Shown: piece by piece, positions 10,958 to 22,863 of the stretch | How the letters are laid out: every line of letters starts with the position of its first letter | How positions within the stretch are numbered: the stretch's first letter is position 1 | Origin: Collybiopsis luxurians FD-317 M1 | Taxonomy: Eukaryota; Basidiomycota; Agaricomycetes; Agaricales; Omphalotaceae | Direction of reading: 5' to 3' | Length of the DNA stretch: 64,000 nucleotides | NCBI GenBank assembly: GCA_000827265.1 | Contig: KN834771.1 | Location: 608,708-672,707, forward strand | Notes under the pieces: model-generated | Told to the model about the DNA's origin: nothing | The model's input: the letters and a program-made list of their open reading frames with translations, nothing else | The model's database searches: none | Program-made: the position numbers and the translations under genes

Positions 10958-13008
10958 ACATATTTAAGACTCTGGAAATCAAGTCAGATGTATATTACTT
11001 AACGGTCCGCGGTTTGCTAGTTTCAATATCAGGTGAAGAAATGCTCCCGGGCGCACCCGGCTGCAATGCACCTTCTGCGGCGACAATACGAAACTGAATC
11101 CTCCGTGGCGATCATTTTTACAATAAGACTATCTTGGAGGATCATTATTGATATGTCCTTATTAGACAGACAAGTAGTTAGTCTTACTTTGCAAGCGCGC
11201 GCTTTCGGTTGCCATCATGTATCAAGTATTCACAAGTTTATCGGATGTAGTAGCATTACTACATACTTTCGTGGATATAGTGGAGCAGCGAGCTTCATTC
11301 CTCATGTAACAGGTGCTAATATGAACCCCGCAAGGATGCGGAATTAAAAGACTTATCCATACAAGTAATAAGAGCGCCGACGACGCGTGAAGGTCGGAGG
11401 CAAGATCTCGTCACTTTTCATGACTTTCTACTCTGCAGATCTCCGTCAACGTCGTGGTTGGCATAAGCGTACACGAACAAAGCAAAGCTCAAATTTCGGA
11501 ACTGTACGACACCCCACTGATGCATGGATTAAGTTTATGATTGTGGCACATTTTACGTGTCAATGCAGGCAGTTTTCCTCTTGTTTTCCATCTCCCACGT
11601 CGTACTCCAACAGCGCAGCTATCAGAAGAGACGGACGGTACTTGGAGTTCCGAAATACTCTATGTAGAGTCAGCATTACTCGTATATTCTACAAATTCTT
11701 AGGACCCCGAAATCACAACATTCCACTTTTCAACAGGCTCCATCGACCATAGGAACTGCCACAGTAGCGTCAAGATCTGCTGCTTGACAGAGCTTGACAG
11801 ATTTCTACACAGCCGGAGTGACCAATTAGCTGAAGAAGTCGATACACGTTTCTCGTAGCAAAGAAAACGATAATTAAGGAACCCCTTGTTGCTTTCATTT
11901 GACTGTCACAGAGCTATGGTTGCGCGTACGCCTCCTGCGCTCGTATACCGACGTGGGTGGATCAGATATTACTCCCAAGCAAAAAGTCCGTACTGAAGAT
12001 CATCAAAGTAACGGATCCTATCGCAGTCGAAGTAGAAGGGATACGGCAATCCAGTGTATTATTGCGTTTCTCCAGCGACAGAGGAACGGATCAATATCGA
12101 GCTGAGCTGAGGATATTGATGGAGGGGGGATTGGAGGACGAGGGACTAAGACTCTAGAAGTGGATTGAAGATAGATCCAACGGAAACCGCTGACAGCGTC
12201 CAACTGCTCAAAGTTCTTGTTCAGTTCCATTGCTCCGATTGACTACCAAATTGCAACTACTGATGTCATTCCTCCGAGTCTGCAGCGGCTGATCACAGAT
12301 GACGGAACTGTATACGGTAAAATCTGGCCGCACTTTGCTCCTGACAGCAAAAATGTAACCCCTAATCCTCCGTGCCTGCTATTTTTTTTTGATTATGCCA
12401 TCTTAGAAGATGCTATCTCATAATTGGTATCAATTTTTGTAAATGTAGTTCAGTAGTATATTGAATTCATGCATCCACGTACTCGTTTCCGCTTCCAGTG
12501 AACTCGACAACCTTCCAAGATCCCGGGACCAGCTGGCCTTCCCATCATCCGGTCTAGCCGTACCATGATCCGGGACTCCATAGACTCAAAGAATCTGAGG
12601 CGGTCTCTAAGGTCTGCAAGTTGCTCCTCGAGGCTGGATTCAGGTAGAGGTTCTTCGAGATAGAGTATGTCCGTAGACATGCTCGACCGCTTGCTCCTTA
12701 ATCTTCGTATCATCTTCTTGAGCAGTGCCAGCCATGTCGCCATCATCTGCTGCATTTTCAGACCCCTCTTTCTTGTGAGGTTTCCTTGCTCCTCTTTCGT
12801 CTTTGTCGCTATTCCCACGGTATCCCAGAGGCAGTGATATTCATGTGATCGTGAAGAGTATCAAGGAGCAGATGCATCTCCCCTCTTAATCCTGTCTCAG
12901 GCATTGGCCGCTTGGATCAAACGACTCATCATCTTCATGATATATCAGCTGCATAGACTTTCACCTTCATAATCAGAACTCGGAATTTTACCTAGGTTAA
13001 ATCCAGAT
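10958..13008. other. Long stretch without a supported gene
   Basis: Several ORFs of 60-120 codons occur (11033-11347, 11387-11752, 12450-12818 on minus) but none has a recognisable domain or a convincing intron chain. The minus ORF 12450-12818 is charged and helix-prone, opens with GTG rather than ATG, and could be an exon fragment. A run of eight T lies near 12383. No repeats seen. Confidence 0.35.
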
Positions 13009-13566
13009 ATGATCCCCACGCAGCCTCGAAAACCCCAAGCAAAGCGCATCACAGTCGAGAGGCTACAGCAGATAAGTCTATCGGATGATATGAAACTTCC
13101 GGACGCCAGGATGACTTTAGAAGAGGCTATGTACACGATGAACTGCGATGATGGCGTCGTTCGGACTTTGGAGATCTTCAGAATCATATACCATGCTGAC
13201 AGTATCAAAGGCCCTAGTCCGACAGTATTTGAAGCTCGATGTATCAAGGAGGAAGGGCTGGGAAGGTTCAAAAGCTGGAAGGAAAAGTCGCTGATTTTGA
13301 AGTTCAGTCTTCCCGTTCAAAGCAGAGCACCCGAAAACGTGCTTATCGACGAGGCTAGGGCTTGTGCAAAAGAGGATGATCATTTGGCTCTGTATAGCGC
13401 CCCACCATTGAAGCGTATGCATTCCTGCTGGGCCTGCTGGCAGTGCGAGACCCAGGAACGGGAAAGTAGGCGCCCACCGGCGCTAACACACTGCTGGCCT
13501 TTGCCGGCTAAACCACCCAGTAACCATGTCGAACACCTCTCCAGCCTCTGCGGAAGTCTCAAATAA
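13009..13566 (+). CDS. Unrecognised ORF, 185 codons
   Basis: An uninterrupted ATG-initiated ORF with balanced composition in its first 130 codons (LPDARMTLEEAMYTMN, VVRTLEIFRIIYHADS) and a Cys/Trp-rich end (CWACWQCETQERESRR). No domain is recognised. It sits just downstream (3' side) of coiled-coil copy A, outside the stretch shared with copy B, which begins near 13670. It could be a real small gene, an exon of a larger gene, or chance. Confidence 0.3.
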   Translation: MIPTQPRKPQAKRITVERLQQISLSDDMKLPDARMTLEEAMYTMNCDDGVVRTLEIFRIIYHADSIKGPSPTVFEARCIKEEGLGRFKSWKEKSLILKFSLPVQSRAPENVLIDEARACAKEDDHLALYSAPPLKRMHSCWACWQCETQERESRRPPALTHCWPLPAKPPSNHVEHLSSLCGSLK

Positions 13567-13953
13567 TGCAGGAGAATATGCTAGGGAACAGAAAGGAGAA
13601 ATACCACCGAAATAAACAAGTAAGTCAATGGAAGGTAGTCGTTCACACCTGCTAATCTATATCTTTTCTCTGAATTGTCTGTGTATCTCTTTTGACGAAC
13701 CTATAGCAAAAACCCCAATACCGACACCGAATCCAAACAAACGGAGCGTACAACCCTTGGACCATGCCCGCCATACCATTTTTCGTCCACTTTGTCACCT
13801 GTGATCGCACTCCGTACGTCTTTAACAGCTAGCCCCCAACGTCTACGACCACCCTCCTTTTTGTCCACTTCAATCAGCCTCATGTGGCACTTATTTCAAT
13901 CGGTAGTGACTGTACTGTACTTGGGTATGATACATGTTTCAGCAAAATGCATT

Positions 13954-16900
13954 CTAGGAATATGTCTTACCAATATTAATGATTTTCAGTCGCATCATCA
14001 GTAGTAATACAATCAACAAATCGCGATATTCAAGTAAGAAGTTCGATATCAAGAGCAGAGTGATACCTTCGAGTCTTTCACGGCCGAAGCGATTTTGATT
14101 GGTCCCCATTTTCTTCAAGACCTCGTTTGATTCTACTGACTGAAAAAGTATCAAGTGGTCAAGTTCTAGAAAAAAGGAAGGACAGTGCAAGTTAATATTA
14201 CCTGCTTTGCTAATTGCCTTTTTCGACATCGATCCGGCTGGGAACCTGCTGACAATTTTATCTTGCATTTGGCTTCGAATATTTCTTTCCGAAGGACCCT
14301 TGTACGAAACCCCCTCTAGCTCACTTGCGTCCCGCAGAGAGAAAAAGATTAGCGATGAGCAGGATGAAAAGAGCTATTGACTTACGCTTTCTCCTTTCGT
14401 AGTCGATAACACTCATGACTCAGCAATATAAGTTCCCAGATAATTGCCTTTAAATCCTGGTTCCAAGTATAACGGTTTCCAGAAATCTCTTCTTCATTCA
14501 GAAAAACTATTCAACTCCCGCATATAACGGCTGGAAAAAGGACGTACGCTGGGGATCCAACTGTGAACTTTGGAGGTACTCCTCCCTTTTCTCCTCCCAC
14601 CGCTTCTTGACTTTAGGGAATGCTTCGTCAATTTGGCGTTGGAGCTCATTGAGAAGAGCCTCCTGGCGATCCGTCAAGAGCTCAAGGTGGTTTTGAAAGA
14701 CTAGTCGTTTCACCAGTTTCTAAGAGGCCAGAGATAAACAACAATCATTTATCGTACTGAAGATACTCACGAATACTTTGCGTATGTTGAGCGGGAGTAC
14801 TGTTGAGATGAAACTGAAAAACCTGTTGTCGTATTCATCGAGAATAATCGCTCGGATCGCAACCTGCAAAATAACAGACTTCAGAGTACCTGGCAGCTTC
14901 CTGTCGACCCAAATGGCTGAGGCAGCAGCCTCCTGCAGGCGTCTGAGTAAATCTTGCAACTGGGGACTGAAAGAGGTCTATACACGGAGAAGAATGAGCT
15001 GTAACTGGTCGATCTTAAACTCAGAACGTACTATATGTATAAAATCTTTTTTCTCGATCATCCAGGAATTGTGTCGCTTTCTCTTCATCCCAGAACTCTC
15101 TTGTCCATCTCCATAACGATCCGAGTCCATTTCTTCCTCGTATTCATCTTCCTTCTTAGAGCTGTCTTGATACCATTGCAGTTTCTTTAATATCCCCGTA
15201 TTCCCCTTCAACGGAGCACTAACACCCGTGGTCATGGAACCGTATTGGACAGCGGAGGGGTTAGTGATAGAAGAATTTGGTCGGAGCTGGGCGTCCCCAG
15301 GACCATCACTACCATCATTCTGCGCCTCATCGCCACATTGACCTTTGAGTTTGAATGGCATAGTAGGTGGAACTCGCAGAGTGTTTTTGATGAGGTTGTG
15401 AATGGGAATCGGATTAGTATTGATGCTAGAACGACCACTCGTTTCCGGGCTTCGGTCGTCCGTGATAGAGTTTCGTGCTCGAGCCTGCATAAAGGTAACT
15501 ATATCCGCCTCTTTATCATTGTCGTTGTGATAGGATGAAGAGAAAGAAGGCCCATTGGTATCATCTTCCGTAAAAGAAGTTTGTGGTGCAGAAGTTTGTG
15601 GTTTAGTCACCGATGTCATGGCGACCTCTACCTCTTCATTGTCGCCGTCGTCGTGATTGATAGAAGCGGGAGAAACCCCAATCGCACCACCTTCCGTAGA
15701 AGAACCTCGTGGGTCAATTGCTAACGCCATTCCTCCATCCAACTCAATGCGGAATGCATCACGTTCCCTTCTAAGTAAATCCCTCTCATCCTTTGTCTTC
15801 TTCAGCTTGGCACTGAGATGCAAAGTATAATCGATTTTCGCAAGGTACGAATCCGAGAGCTCCTTCATCTTTGCAGCCATAGCCAATTTTTCCTCTTCAC
15901 GAGCTGCACATTCCAGCTGGGACTTTTCCAACTGGTCTCTCAACTCAAGAGCTTCCTCTTCGAGCCTCGATTTCTCATCAGCTAATTCTTGCCAGCGATG
16001 CAGCATGCCTGTATTCTTCCATTCGAGATATTGATTACCCTATTCTAGAGCTTTCTTCTTCTCAGCCTCTCGACTCTTCATTTCCTGCACTCTACGATGT
16101 ATGTCAACTTTTTCCTTCTCCAGCTGCATCTCTACAACGCATTTATCGTTCTCAGCCTGGCGTAATTTATGCTTAAGCTCTTCGACCTGGCCAGATAAAA
16201 GTTCCATATTGGCGACAAGATCAGCCGTACACGCGGACGCGTCACCAGCGTGAGGCACTTGCATTTGACGCTCCAGACCGCGGATAATGTCCTCTTTGCA
16301 CGAGTTTTTGAGACGTAGATCGCCGACAAGCAATTTGAGCTTTGGGCATTGGAGACATTCCGAGGGCGAGGGGGCCGCTCGCGAAGAGAGCGATTCTCGA
16401 CTGGAATGAGACATGTGAGAATCTAAAGATGGAGAGGCAGATCGTGATGAATTTGGGTAATTCTCAAAGCTTGAACTTGGTCCCGCATCTGAAACCCTCA
16501 ATCCAGAAGAGGAGGAAGAGAAAGTGGAGGTCGCAGTAGACTGAGGATGAGAGTAGGAAGTGGGACCGGATGCGGATCTGGACATGGAATTGGATACTGA
16601 AGAGGGTGGAAACCGAGTACGTGGCTGGGACCCGATTTCAGACATCCATGTTCTGCGCCCAGAGGTAGAAGACGAGGTTGTAGAAATGGACGCAGATTGA
16701 GGCCGAGATATGGACGTGAACTTGGGCTCATACACAGATAACTTGGACGTGGAAAGGGACGTGGGCTGAAATCGGGACAGCGACTGAGGTGCGTCACTGG
16801 CCATCGACATTGACGGGGATACGAGTTTCGCGCTTCCATCATCGTCTCCACGATCAGAATCAATCTCAAAGACACCGACATTCTTCGGCAGCAGTGGCTT

Positions 16901-17044
16901 GATGTCTCTCGAATCGCCATTTTCACGAAAACTTCCATAAAAGGGTGGAGCTATTCGCGACTGCAGACTTGGACGCGTCTTTGTTTCTTCTTCGAGCCGC
17001 CGAAATGGAGGGTCAGCGCGCGCCTTGTCAAGAGCGTGCTTCAT
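13954..17044 (-). pseudogene. Coiled-coil family copy A, with a premature stop
   Basis: First of three related genes here (B at 44.6-47.5 kb, C at 48.4-51.3 kb). The long first exon runs from ATG 17044 and encodes a Ser/Pro-rich N-terminus with a hydrophobic-acidic patch (VGVFEIDSDRGDDD). A long coiled coil follows, then the block AVQYGSMTTGVSAPLKGN shared by A and B, and an acidic stretch (EEEMDSDRYGDGQESSG). Short 3' exons include ATAS-free helical segments such as IRAIILDEYDNRFFSFISTV, NHLELLTDRQEALLNELQ and AIIWELILLSHECYRLRKEK, ending near 13954. At 16042-16040 the codon is TAG where copy B has GAG (context KALE-stop-GNQYLE); the frame is otherwise open on both sides for over 1 kb. A small conserved 5' exon (YQNNWLHK) lies near 17210-17235. 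Function unknown; probably nuclear from its charge. The call as pseudogene rests on this one nonsense codon. Confidence 0.7.
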
Positions 17045-17569
17045 GAGTGAGATTTGACTTTCTACTATCGAAATACTGGATCCTGTTCAGACCTTAAAGC
17101 TTATAGGCCTGCAGGCGACGAGTCAGCCAACTGACACAGGCTCGAAAAAAAGGGAAGAAGAAATAGGTATGATCGGAGACGAGACGAGATAGAAAAACGT
17201 ACTTGTGAAGCCAGTTGTTTTGGTACGCTAGAGATGTGATATCTCAAAACATTCGACCCTTTCTGGATTCCGTTATATTCAGAAGCTGGAAGAATCAGGC
17301 TCCATTCTATGCAAACAGCACCGCAGCATACACTCAAAAAATCGATAACCTCACAGAGACCTGAGACCACCGAACGAAATCGATATACACAGACTTAACT
17401 CCTCTCATCGTCTTCTTCCTTCCAATCGCTGATATCAGAGTGCATCGTGATCTCCGAATGCAAATATTCGTAGAGTGATAGAATTGCGGGGTCGAAGGTG
17501 AAGAAAAAGCCGCCTTCGGCCTTTACCGACTGCTAACGGACATCGGCAAATACCGGGTCAACTGACACT
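17045..17569. other. 5' flank of copy A, conserved with copy B
   Basis: It contains a short exon-like block (YQNNWLHK reading on minus, about 17210-17235) and a flank that matches 47.6-48.17 kb upstream of copy B. The shared words include TCGAAGGTGAAGAAAAAG and CATCGGCAAATACCGG. The match to the copy B flank is lost at the boundary of the 26-kb insertion near 17570. Confidence 0.6.
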
Positions 17570-17577
17570 GAAAATGT
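17570..17577. repeat. Left target-site duplication GAAAATGT
   Basis: The 8-bp word GAAAATGT sits immediately outside the left terminal inverted repeat and is repeated exactly at 43670-43677 outside the right one. In the uninterrupted flank of copy B the aligned position reads TTACAGAAA, consistent with a single copy of a related sequence before insertion. Confidence 0.75.
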
Positions 17578-17669
17578 GGGATATATAACAGACGGTATAT
17601 GGATTAAAGTAACACGGCCCGCAGCCGAAAGGAGGCCCGCGGGCAGACGAAAACAGGTCAGCGGGCTGA
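17578..17669 (+). repeat. Left terminal inverted repeat
   Basis: Reverse complement matches 43578-43669 without gaps. The best-conserved core is the 18-bp word CCCGCGGGCCTCCTTTC on the complementary strand, plus ATATACCGT nearer the tip. The outermost 14 bp share only ATATC. Confidence 0.8.
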
Positions 17670-17739
17670 TATTGTAATGCAGGACAGATACAATACATAG
17701 AGAATGAATAGTGCGTTATCGTAACAATTCACTGTTTCA

Positions 17740-20700
17740 ATAATAATAATGATATACTACATGGCGCCGCTGCTTCCAGAGGTGAATACTAACTCCTTCC
17801 CTACGTAATGTTGTGTATATTCATTCTGGGGATGGTGAACATTCACTGTATCGCTTGGTGGGATTACAGTAAATATTCACCATCAACTTCAACAACTCAT
17901 TGAGGGTGTGTTATAGTAATTATGCACTATAGGGCAACCATAGTGAATATTCACCTGGACCTCCATTGAGGCCATGGTGAATGTGTACTGCTATAGGACC
18001 TCCATAGTGAGTATTCACCTGGGTATCAATCAATGCTATGGTGAATGTGAATTATTGTTGGGACTTGTGGTAGTAGACACTCACTACAGCAATTGTGCAT
18101 AGGGCTCTGTAAAAGTAGACATTCACCAAATTGAAACTGTGGGGAATGTCCACTACTACAAAGCCATTATGAGTGTTCACCTTTGAGTCTATGGTGAATA
18201 TTTACTATAGTATCCCTTCAGTGAGTATTCACCTGGGCATTAGTTAATGCTATGGTGAATGGGTACTAAAGGGCCACTGTAGTGAGCATTCACGAAATGA
18301 GCATATGGTGAATGGCTACTCTAGTAAATATTCACTAGATAAGCATATGGTCCCAAATGGACTACTTTATGGCCCGTGAGCATTCACCTAGGCCTCAGTT
18401 GAGGTCATGGTGAATGTATACTACTATGGGGCTACCATAGTGAGCATTCACCTAGGGCTTATTTGAGTCCATGGTGAATATTTACTATAGGGGCGTTTAC
18501 ATGGTTCTCATTATATAGTGAATATTTATGTTAAAGGCATTCATTAGGTCCTTGAATGACATTATAGATTACTGTAGTGAACATTCACCTTATCCCAATA
18601 GCCTCAATTGAAGCCCTGGTCAATTTTACCATCGTGGTATACATTTGCCATAGGGTCAATTGAGGCCCAGGTGGATGCTCCCTACAGCAGCCGTACAGCC
18701 TATAGTGCATATTCACCATGGAGAATGTTTGAGGCTTAGGTGGATATTCACTGCAATAGTACGCATCCACCATAGCCTCAATTAAGGTCCAGGTGAATTT
18801 TCACTGTAGTGACCTTGTAGTACACATTCACTACAGCCTTAATTGAAGCCCAGGTGAATTTTTACTATGGTGGTGCACATTTGCCATAGGTGCAATTAAG
18901 ACTCAGGTGGATGCTCACTACAGTGTCTATAGTGCATATCCACCATAGAGAATTTTCACTAGAGCAGCCCTACAGCACAGATTCACTATAGCCACATTTG
19001 AGGCCCAGGTGAATTTTCATTGTAGTGCCTGATAGTGCATATTCACCATAGACAATTCTCACTATAGAGGCCCTACAGCCCACATTCACCATAGCCTCAT
19101 TTGAAGCACAGGTGAATTTTGACATTAGCGACCTTATAGTAGTACACATTCACCATAGGTTCAAATGAGGCTTAGGTGAAATTTCACTATGGTGGCCCTA
19201 TGGTACACATTTACCGTAGGCTCGAATGAGGCCCAGGTGAAATCTTACCATAGTGGCCACATTCATCATAGACTCAATTGAAGCTCAGGTGAAATTTCAC
19301 TATGGTGGCCCTATAGTACACCTTCACCATAAGCTCCATTGAGGCCCAGGTGAAATTTCACTATAGTTGCCCTATAGTACACATTCACCATAGGCTCAAT
19401 TGAGGCCTAAGTGAAATTTCACTATGGTGGTCCCATAGTGCACATTCACTATAGGGTCAATTGAGGCTCAGGTGAAGTTTCACTATGGTGGCCCTATAGT
19501 ACACATTCACCATAGGCTTAATTGAGGCCCAGGTGAAATTTCACTATGGTGGCCCTGTAGTACACATTCACCATAGGTTCAATTGAGGCCTAGGTGAAAT
19601 TTCACTATGGTGGCCCTATAGTACACACTCACCATAGGCTCAAATGAAGCCCAAAATTTCACAGTAGTGGCCCTGTAGTACACATTCTAGGTGAAATTTC
19701 ACTATGGTGGCCCTATAGTACACATTCACCATAGACTATTGGAGCCCAGGTGAAATTTCGCTGTGATGGCCCTACAGTACACATTCACCATAGGCTCTAT
19801 TGAAGCCCAGGTGAAATTTCACTGTGGTGGCCCTACAGTACACATTCACCATAGGCTCAATTAAGGCCCAGGTGAAATTCTATTTTAGTGGCCACATTCA
19901 CCTTAGGCTTAATTAAGGCCCAGGTGAAATTTTATTTTAGTGGCCACATTCACCTTAGGCTCAATTGAGGCCTGGGTGAAATTTCACTATAGTGGCCCCA
20001 TAGCACACATTCACCATAGGCTCAATTGAGGCCTGGGTGAAATTTCACTATAGTGGCCCTATAGTACACATTCACCATAGGCTTAATTGAGGCCTAGGTG
20101 AAACTTCACTATGGTGGCCCTATATTACACATTCACCATAGGCCCAATCGAGGCCCAGGTGAAATTTCACTGTAATGGTCCTATAGTACACAATCACCAT
20201 AGCATCAGTTGAGGGCCAGGCAAATTGTTGCTATAGTGGTAAACATTCACCATAGTTCAATTGAGGCCCAGGTGCATGCTCACCAGATGCTCACTACAGT
20301 GGCTTTACAGCACCATAGGCTCATTTGAGGTGCAGGTGCATCTTCACAGTAGTGACCTGATAGTACACATCCACCATAGCCTCAATTGAGGCCCAGGTGA
20401 AATTTCACCATAGTGGCCCTTTAATAACTTTCAATAAGGCCTCAATCAGAGCCCCAGTGAATTTTCAATATAGTGGCCCAATAGTAGACATTCACCATAA
20501 CCTCAATTCGGACCCAGGTGAGATTTCACCATGGTATCAATCAAGGGCCAGGTGAAATTTCACTATAGTGGCCTATAGTCCACATTCACTATAGCCCAAA
20601 TCGAGGCCCAGGTGAAATTTCACATGTGGCCCTATAGTACACACTCACCAAGGCTTCAATCAAAGCCCAGGTGCAATTTCACTATAGTGGCCCTTCAGTA

Positions 20701-21290
20701 CATTTTCACCATAGCCTCAGTCAAGGCCCAGGTAAATTTTCATTATGGTACACATTCACCATACCCTCAAGTGAGGTCTAGGTAAATTTTTACTGTGGTA
20801 GCATTATAGTGCACATTCACCATGGCCTCAATTGAGGGCCAGGTAATTTTTTGCCGTAGTGCACTGGTACACATTCACCATAGGTTCAACTGAGGCCCAG
20901 GTAGATGCTCACTACAGTGGCCCTACAGTATACAGTGCATATTCACCATATAGAACTTTCACTATAATAGTGACCCTATAGCAAACATTTCCCAATCACC
21001 ATAGCCTCAATTGAGGCGCAAGTGAATTTTTGCTGTAGTGGCCTTATAGTATACATTCACCATCAACTGACATTTCACTATAGTGGCCCTATAGTACACA
21101 TTCGCCATAGACTCAATTGAGGTCCGGTGAAATTTCACCACAGTATACATCCTTCATACTTAATTGAGTCCCAGGAGAATTTTCACTTCAGTATACATCC
21201 GCTCTAACCTCAATTGAGGTGCAGGTAGATTTTCACTATTTTTACTGTAGTGCTTATAGTATACAAATGTTCACAAATGTTCACAAGAAG
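17740..21290. repeat. Subterminal array of 61-bp near-palindromic repeat, left
   Basis: Dozens of diverged copies of a unit of about 61 bp. In the inner part (18.6-21.3 kb) the plus strand reads CACATTCACCATAGGCTCAA, then TTGAGGCCCAGGTGAAATTT, then CACTATGGTGGCCCTATAGT. The unit is close to its own reverse complement, centred on CTCAATTGAG. The outer part (about 17.83-18.5 kb) has the opposite orientation, reading TATTCACCTGGGCCTCAA on the plus strand. No ORF of significance is present. Confidence 0.9.
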
Positions 21291-21312
21291 TAGACATAAT
21301 ATTTGTATAAAA

Positions 21313-22200
21313 CTAGTCAACTATGCGGATATGGTTACGAGCCACTGTGAATGTCTCAAATCTCCAAAAAATCACTCCAATAGCTCTAGAAACAAGTAAG
21401 GTTAGCCAAGGTTTCAAACAAGCCCAGAAAAGGAAGAAACCTTTTGCATCTCCATTCATTTCTCCAATCCCTTGCATGTAATCTTCCATCAAAGCAATGT
21501 GGGCGTGAATAGTTTTGCCGATCATTTCTTCTAAAACTTGCTCCTTCTCTATCTCGGTCGCATCTGACTTCAATAAGGGCAGAGCGTCCTTGTAATATTC
21601 CTGAATAAGAGCCTGGTACACAGGTGAGCGCGAGATTATGTCGTCAATGGCGTCGCTCTCGATAGGTACCCGTTCCTTCATTTCTGGGGCTGTAGCTTCG
21701 TGGACAGAGGACAACGCCATTGGCTCTCCGTGAAATGGGATGGTATACCACTCCGAATCTTCCACTAAAAAACAATTGTCCGACAGAGTCTTTTCACCTA
21801 ACACTTTATGATGTTGCTGCGGAATGTCTGAAACAAAGACAAAGTTGTGAAGTCGTCCTCGGGAGCTGCACAGGAACATACCTAAAACACCAAAAATTGA
21901 ATACAATGCGGCCATGTCCTTGGTGTCATCCATGGCTACGATGTTGACTTTCAAGGCGAACGACAGATGCACCAGTTCGTCCTGTATTCTGTCCCACCCG
22001 CTCTTGTCTAATCCGTAAGCGGTTAACCCGGAGTGGATAAAAATGGTCTGGTCCTGCGCTTCTACTAGTTCGTGCTCTTGTTGGAAACTTTGGATGAAGT
22101 CAGTAAGAGTCTTCAATTCCGATTCAAGAGCTTTGAGTTGAGTTGCCGAGAGATGAACTAGTGCAACACGCCTTGTACAAAGTGATAGAATTAAAGGCAT
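21313..22200 (-). CDS. Unrecognised cargo gene with hydrophobic C-terminus
   Basis: Minus-strand gene directly inside the left repeat array. From ATG 22200 it encodes about 275 residues after removing one probable intron (GTATGT near 21882 to TTTCAG near 21829). The N-terminal half has alternating helices (LSATQLKALESELKTLTDFI) and strand-like segments (LKVNIVAMDDTKDMAALYSI). The C-terminal end is strongly hydrophobic (FFLFWACLKPWLTLLVSRAI) and may be a membrane anchor. The open frame continues upstream to an ATG at 22419, but that part contains splice-like sites and looks like leader. I recognise no domain. Location next to the transposase suggests it is part of the element's gene set. Confidence 0.55.
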   Translation of the reverse strand: MPLILSLCTRRVALVHLSATQLKALESELKTLTDFIQSFQQEHELVEAQDQTIFIHSGLTAYGLDKSGWDRIQDELVHLSFALKVNIVAMDDTKDMAALYSIFGVLGMFLCSSRGRLHNFVFVSDIPQQHHKVLGEKTLSDNCFLVEDSEWYTIPFHGEPMALSSVHEATAPEMKERVPIESDAIDDIISRSPVYQALIQEYYKDALPLLKSDATEIEKEQVLEEMIGKTIHAHIALMEDYMQGIGEMNGDAKGFFLFWACLKPWLTLLVSRAIGVIFWRFETFTVARNHIRIVD

Positions 22201-22863
22201 TTCGAATCCTATCTTGGTATGTTCGAGCTTTGACTGATGAAGTAGTAGCGACCTTACCAGTTGTTGAAATGACAGGAAACAGGTAGAAAAATTTTGACCG
22301 AGTGGTAAAGTACGTGACCGTATCACGATTTTTAAACAATGCGACAGTGAATACACACCGAGATGACGGTACAGCGGTGAATACGCACTGGGAACTGATG
22401 CAGTTTTTGATATGGTCATAACCTATTTGAGACGAATTAAAACTGAGGGTGTTTGGGGCGGACCTAATACGTTTGGGCACATTAAGATGAACGGTGGAGC
22501 TCAAGCAGCCACCCACTAAAGGACGATGTTTTGTAAGAGATGGTACTTAAACTTTAATGATATGCAGTGGGCGCCAAATATTTAATTTGAAGCGCTTGAG
22601 TCAGGTGCTTATCATGGTTCAAATTAACCACGAACCCAGGTTCGTCCGTCCTCCCTCTTCCTTTGTTTCATTGTACAGGTCCGGCCTGTCTGCTCCAAGT
22701 GTATTCGGGTACGTCCCGACATTTTGCAGATGACGGTTCTCATGCCGTCGTCTTGATTTACGTGGACACTCACTATCAGGCGTCGAGGACCCGGTCGGCA
22801 GATTGAACGCTCACAGACGCGTCCAATATCAGCAAGTTGGTAAAATTATCATTCTGTCTATAT
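22201..22863. other. Gap between two minus-strand element genes
   Basis: Leader of the 21313-22200 gene and 3' region of the transposase gene. ORFs here are short. I see no repeat. Confidence 0.4.

Noticed and set aside
12450..12818. Charged 122-codon minus-strand ORF
   Set aside because: Opens at GTG, has no recognisable domain and no convincing splice partners.
13954..17044. Retrotransposon gag-like origin for the coiled-coil genes
   Set aside because: The genes contain several conserved introns and no polymerase, integrase or terminal repeats nearby.
17740..21290. CRISPR array
   Set aside because: The unit has no constant-repeat/variable-spacer structure, diverges along its whole length, and the genome is eukaryotic.
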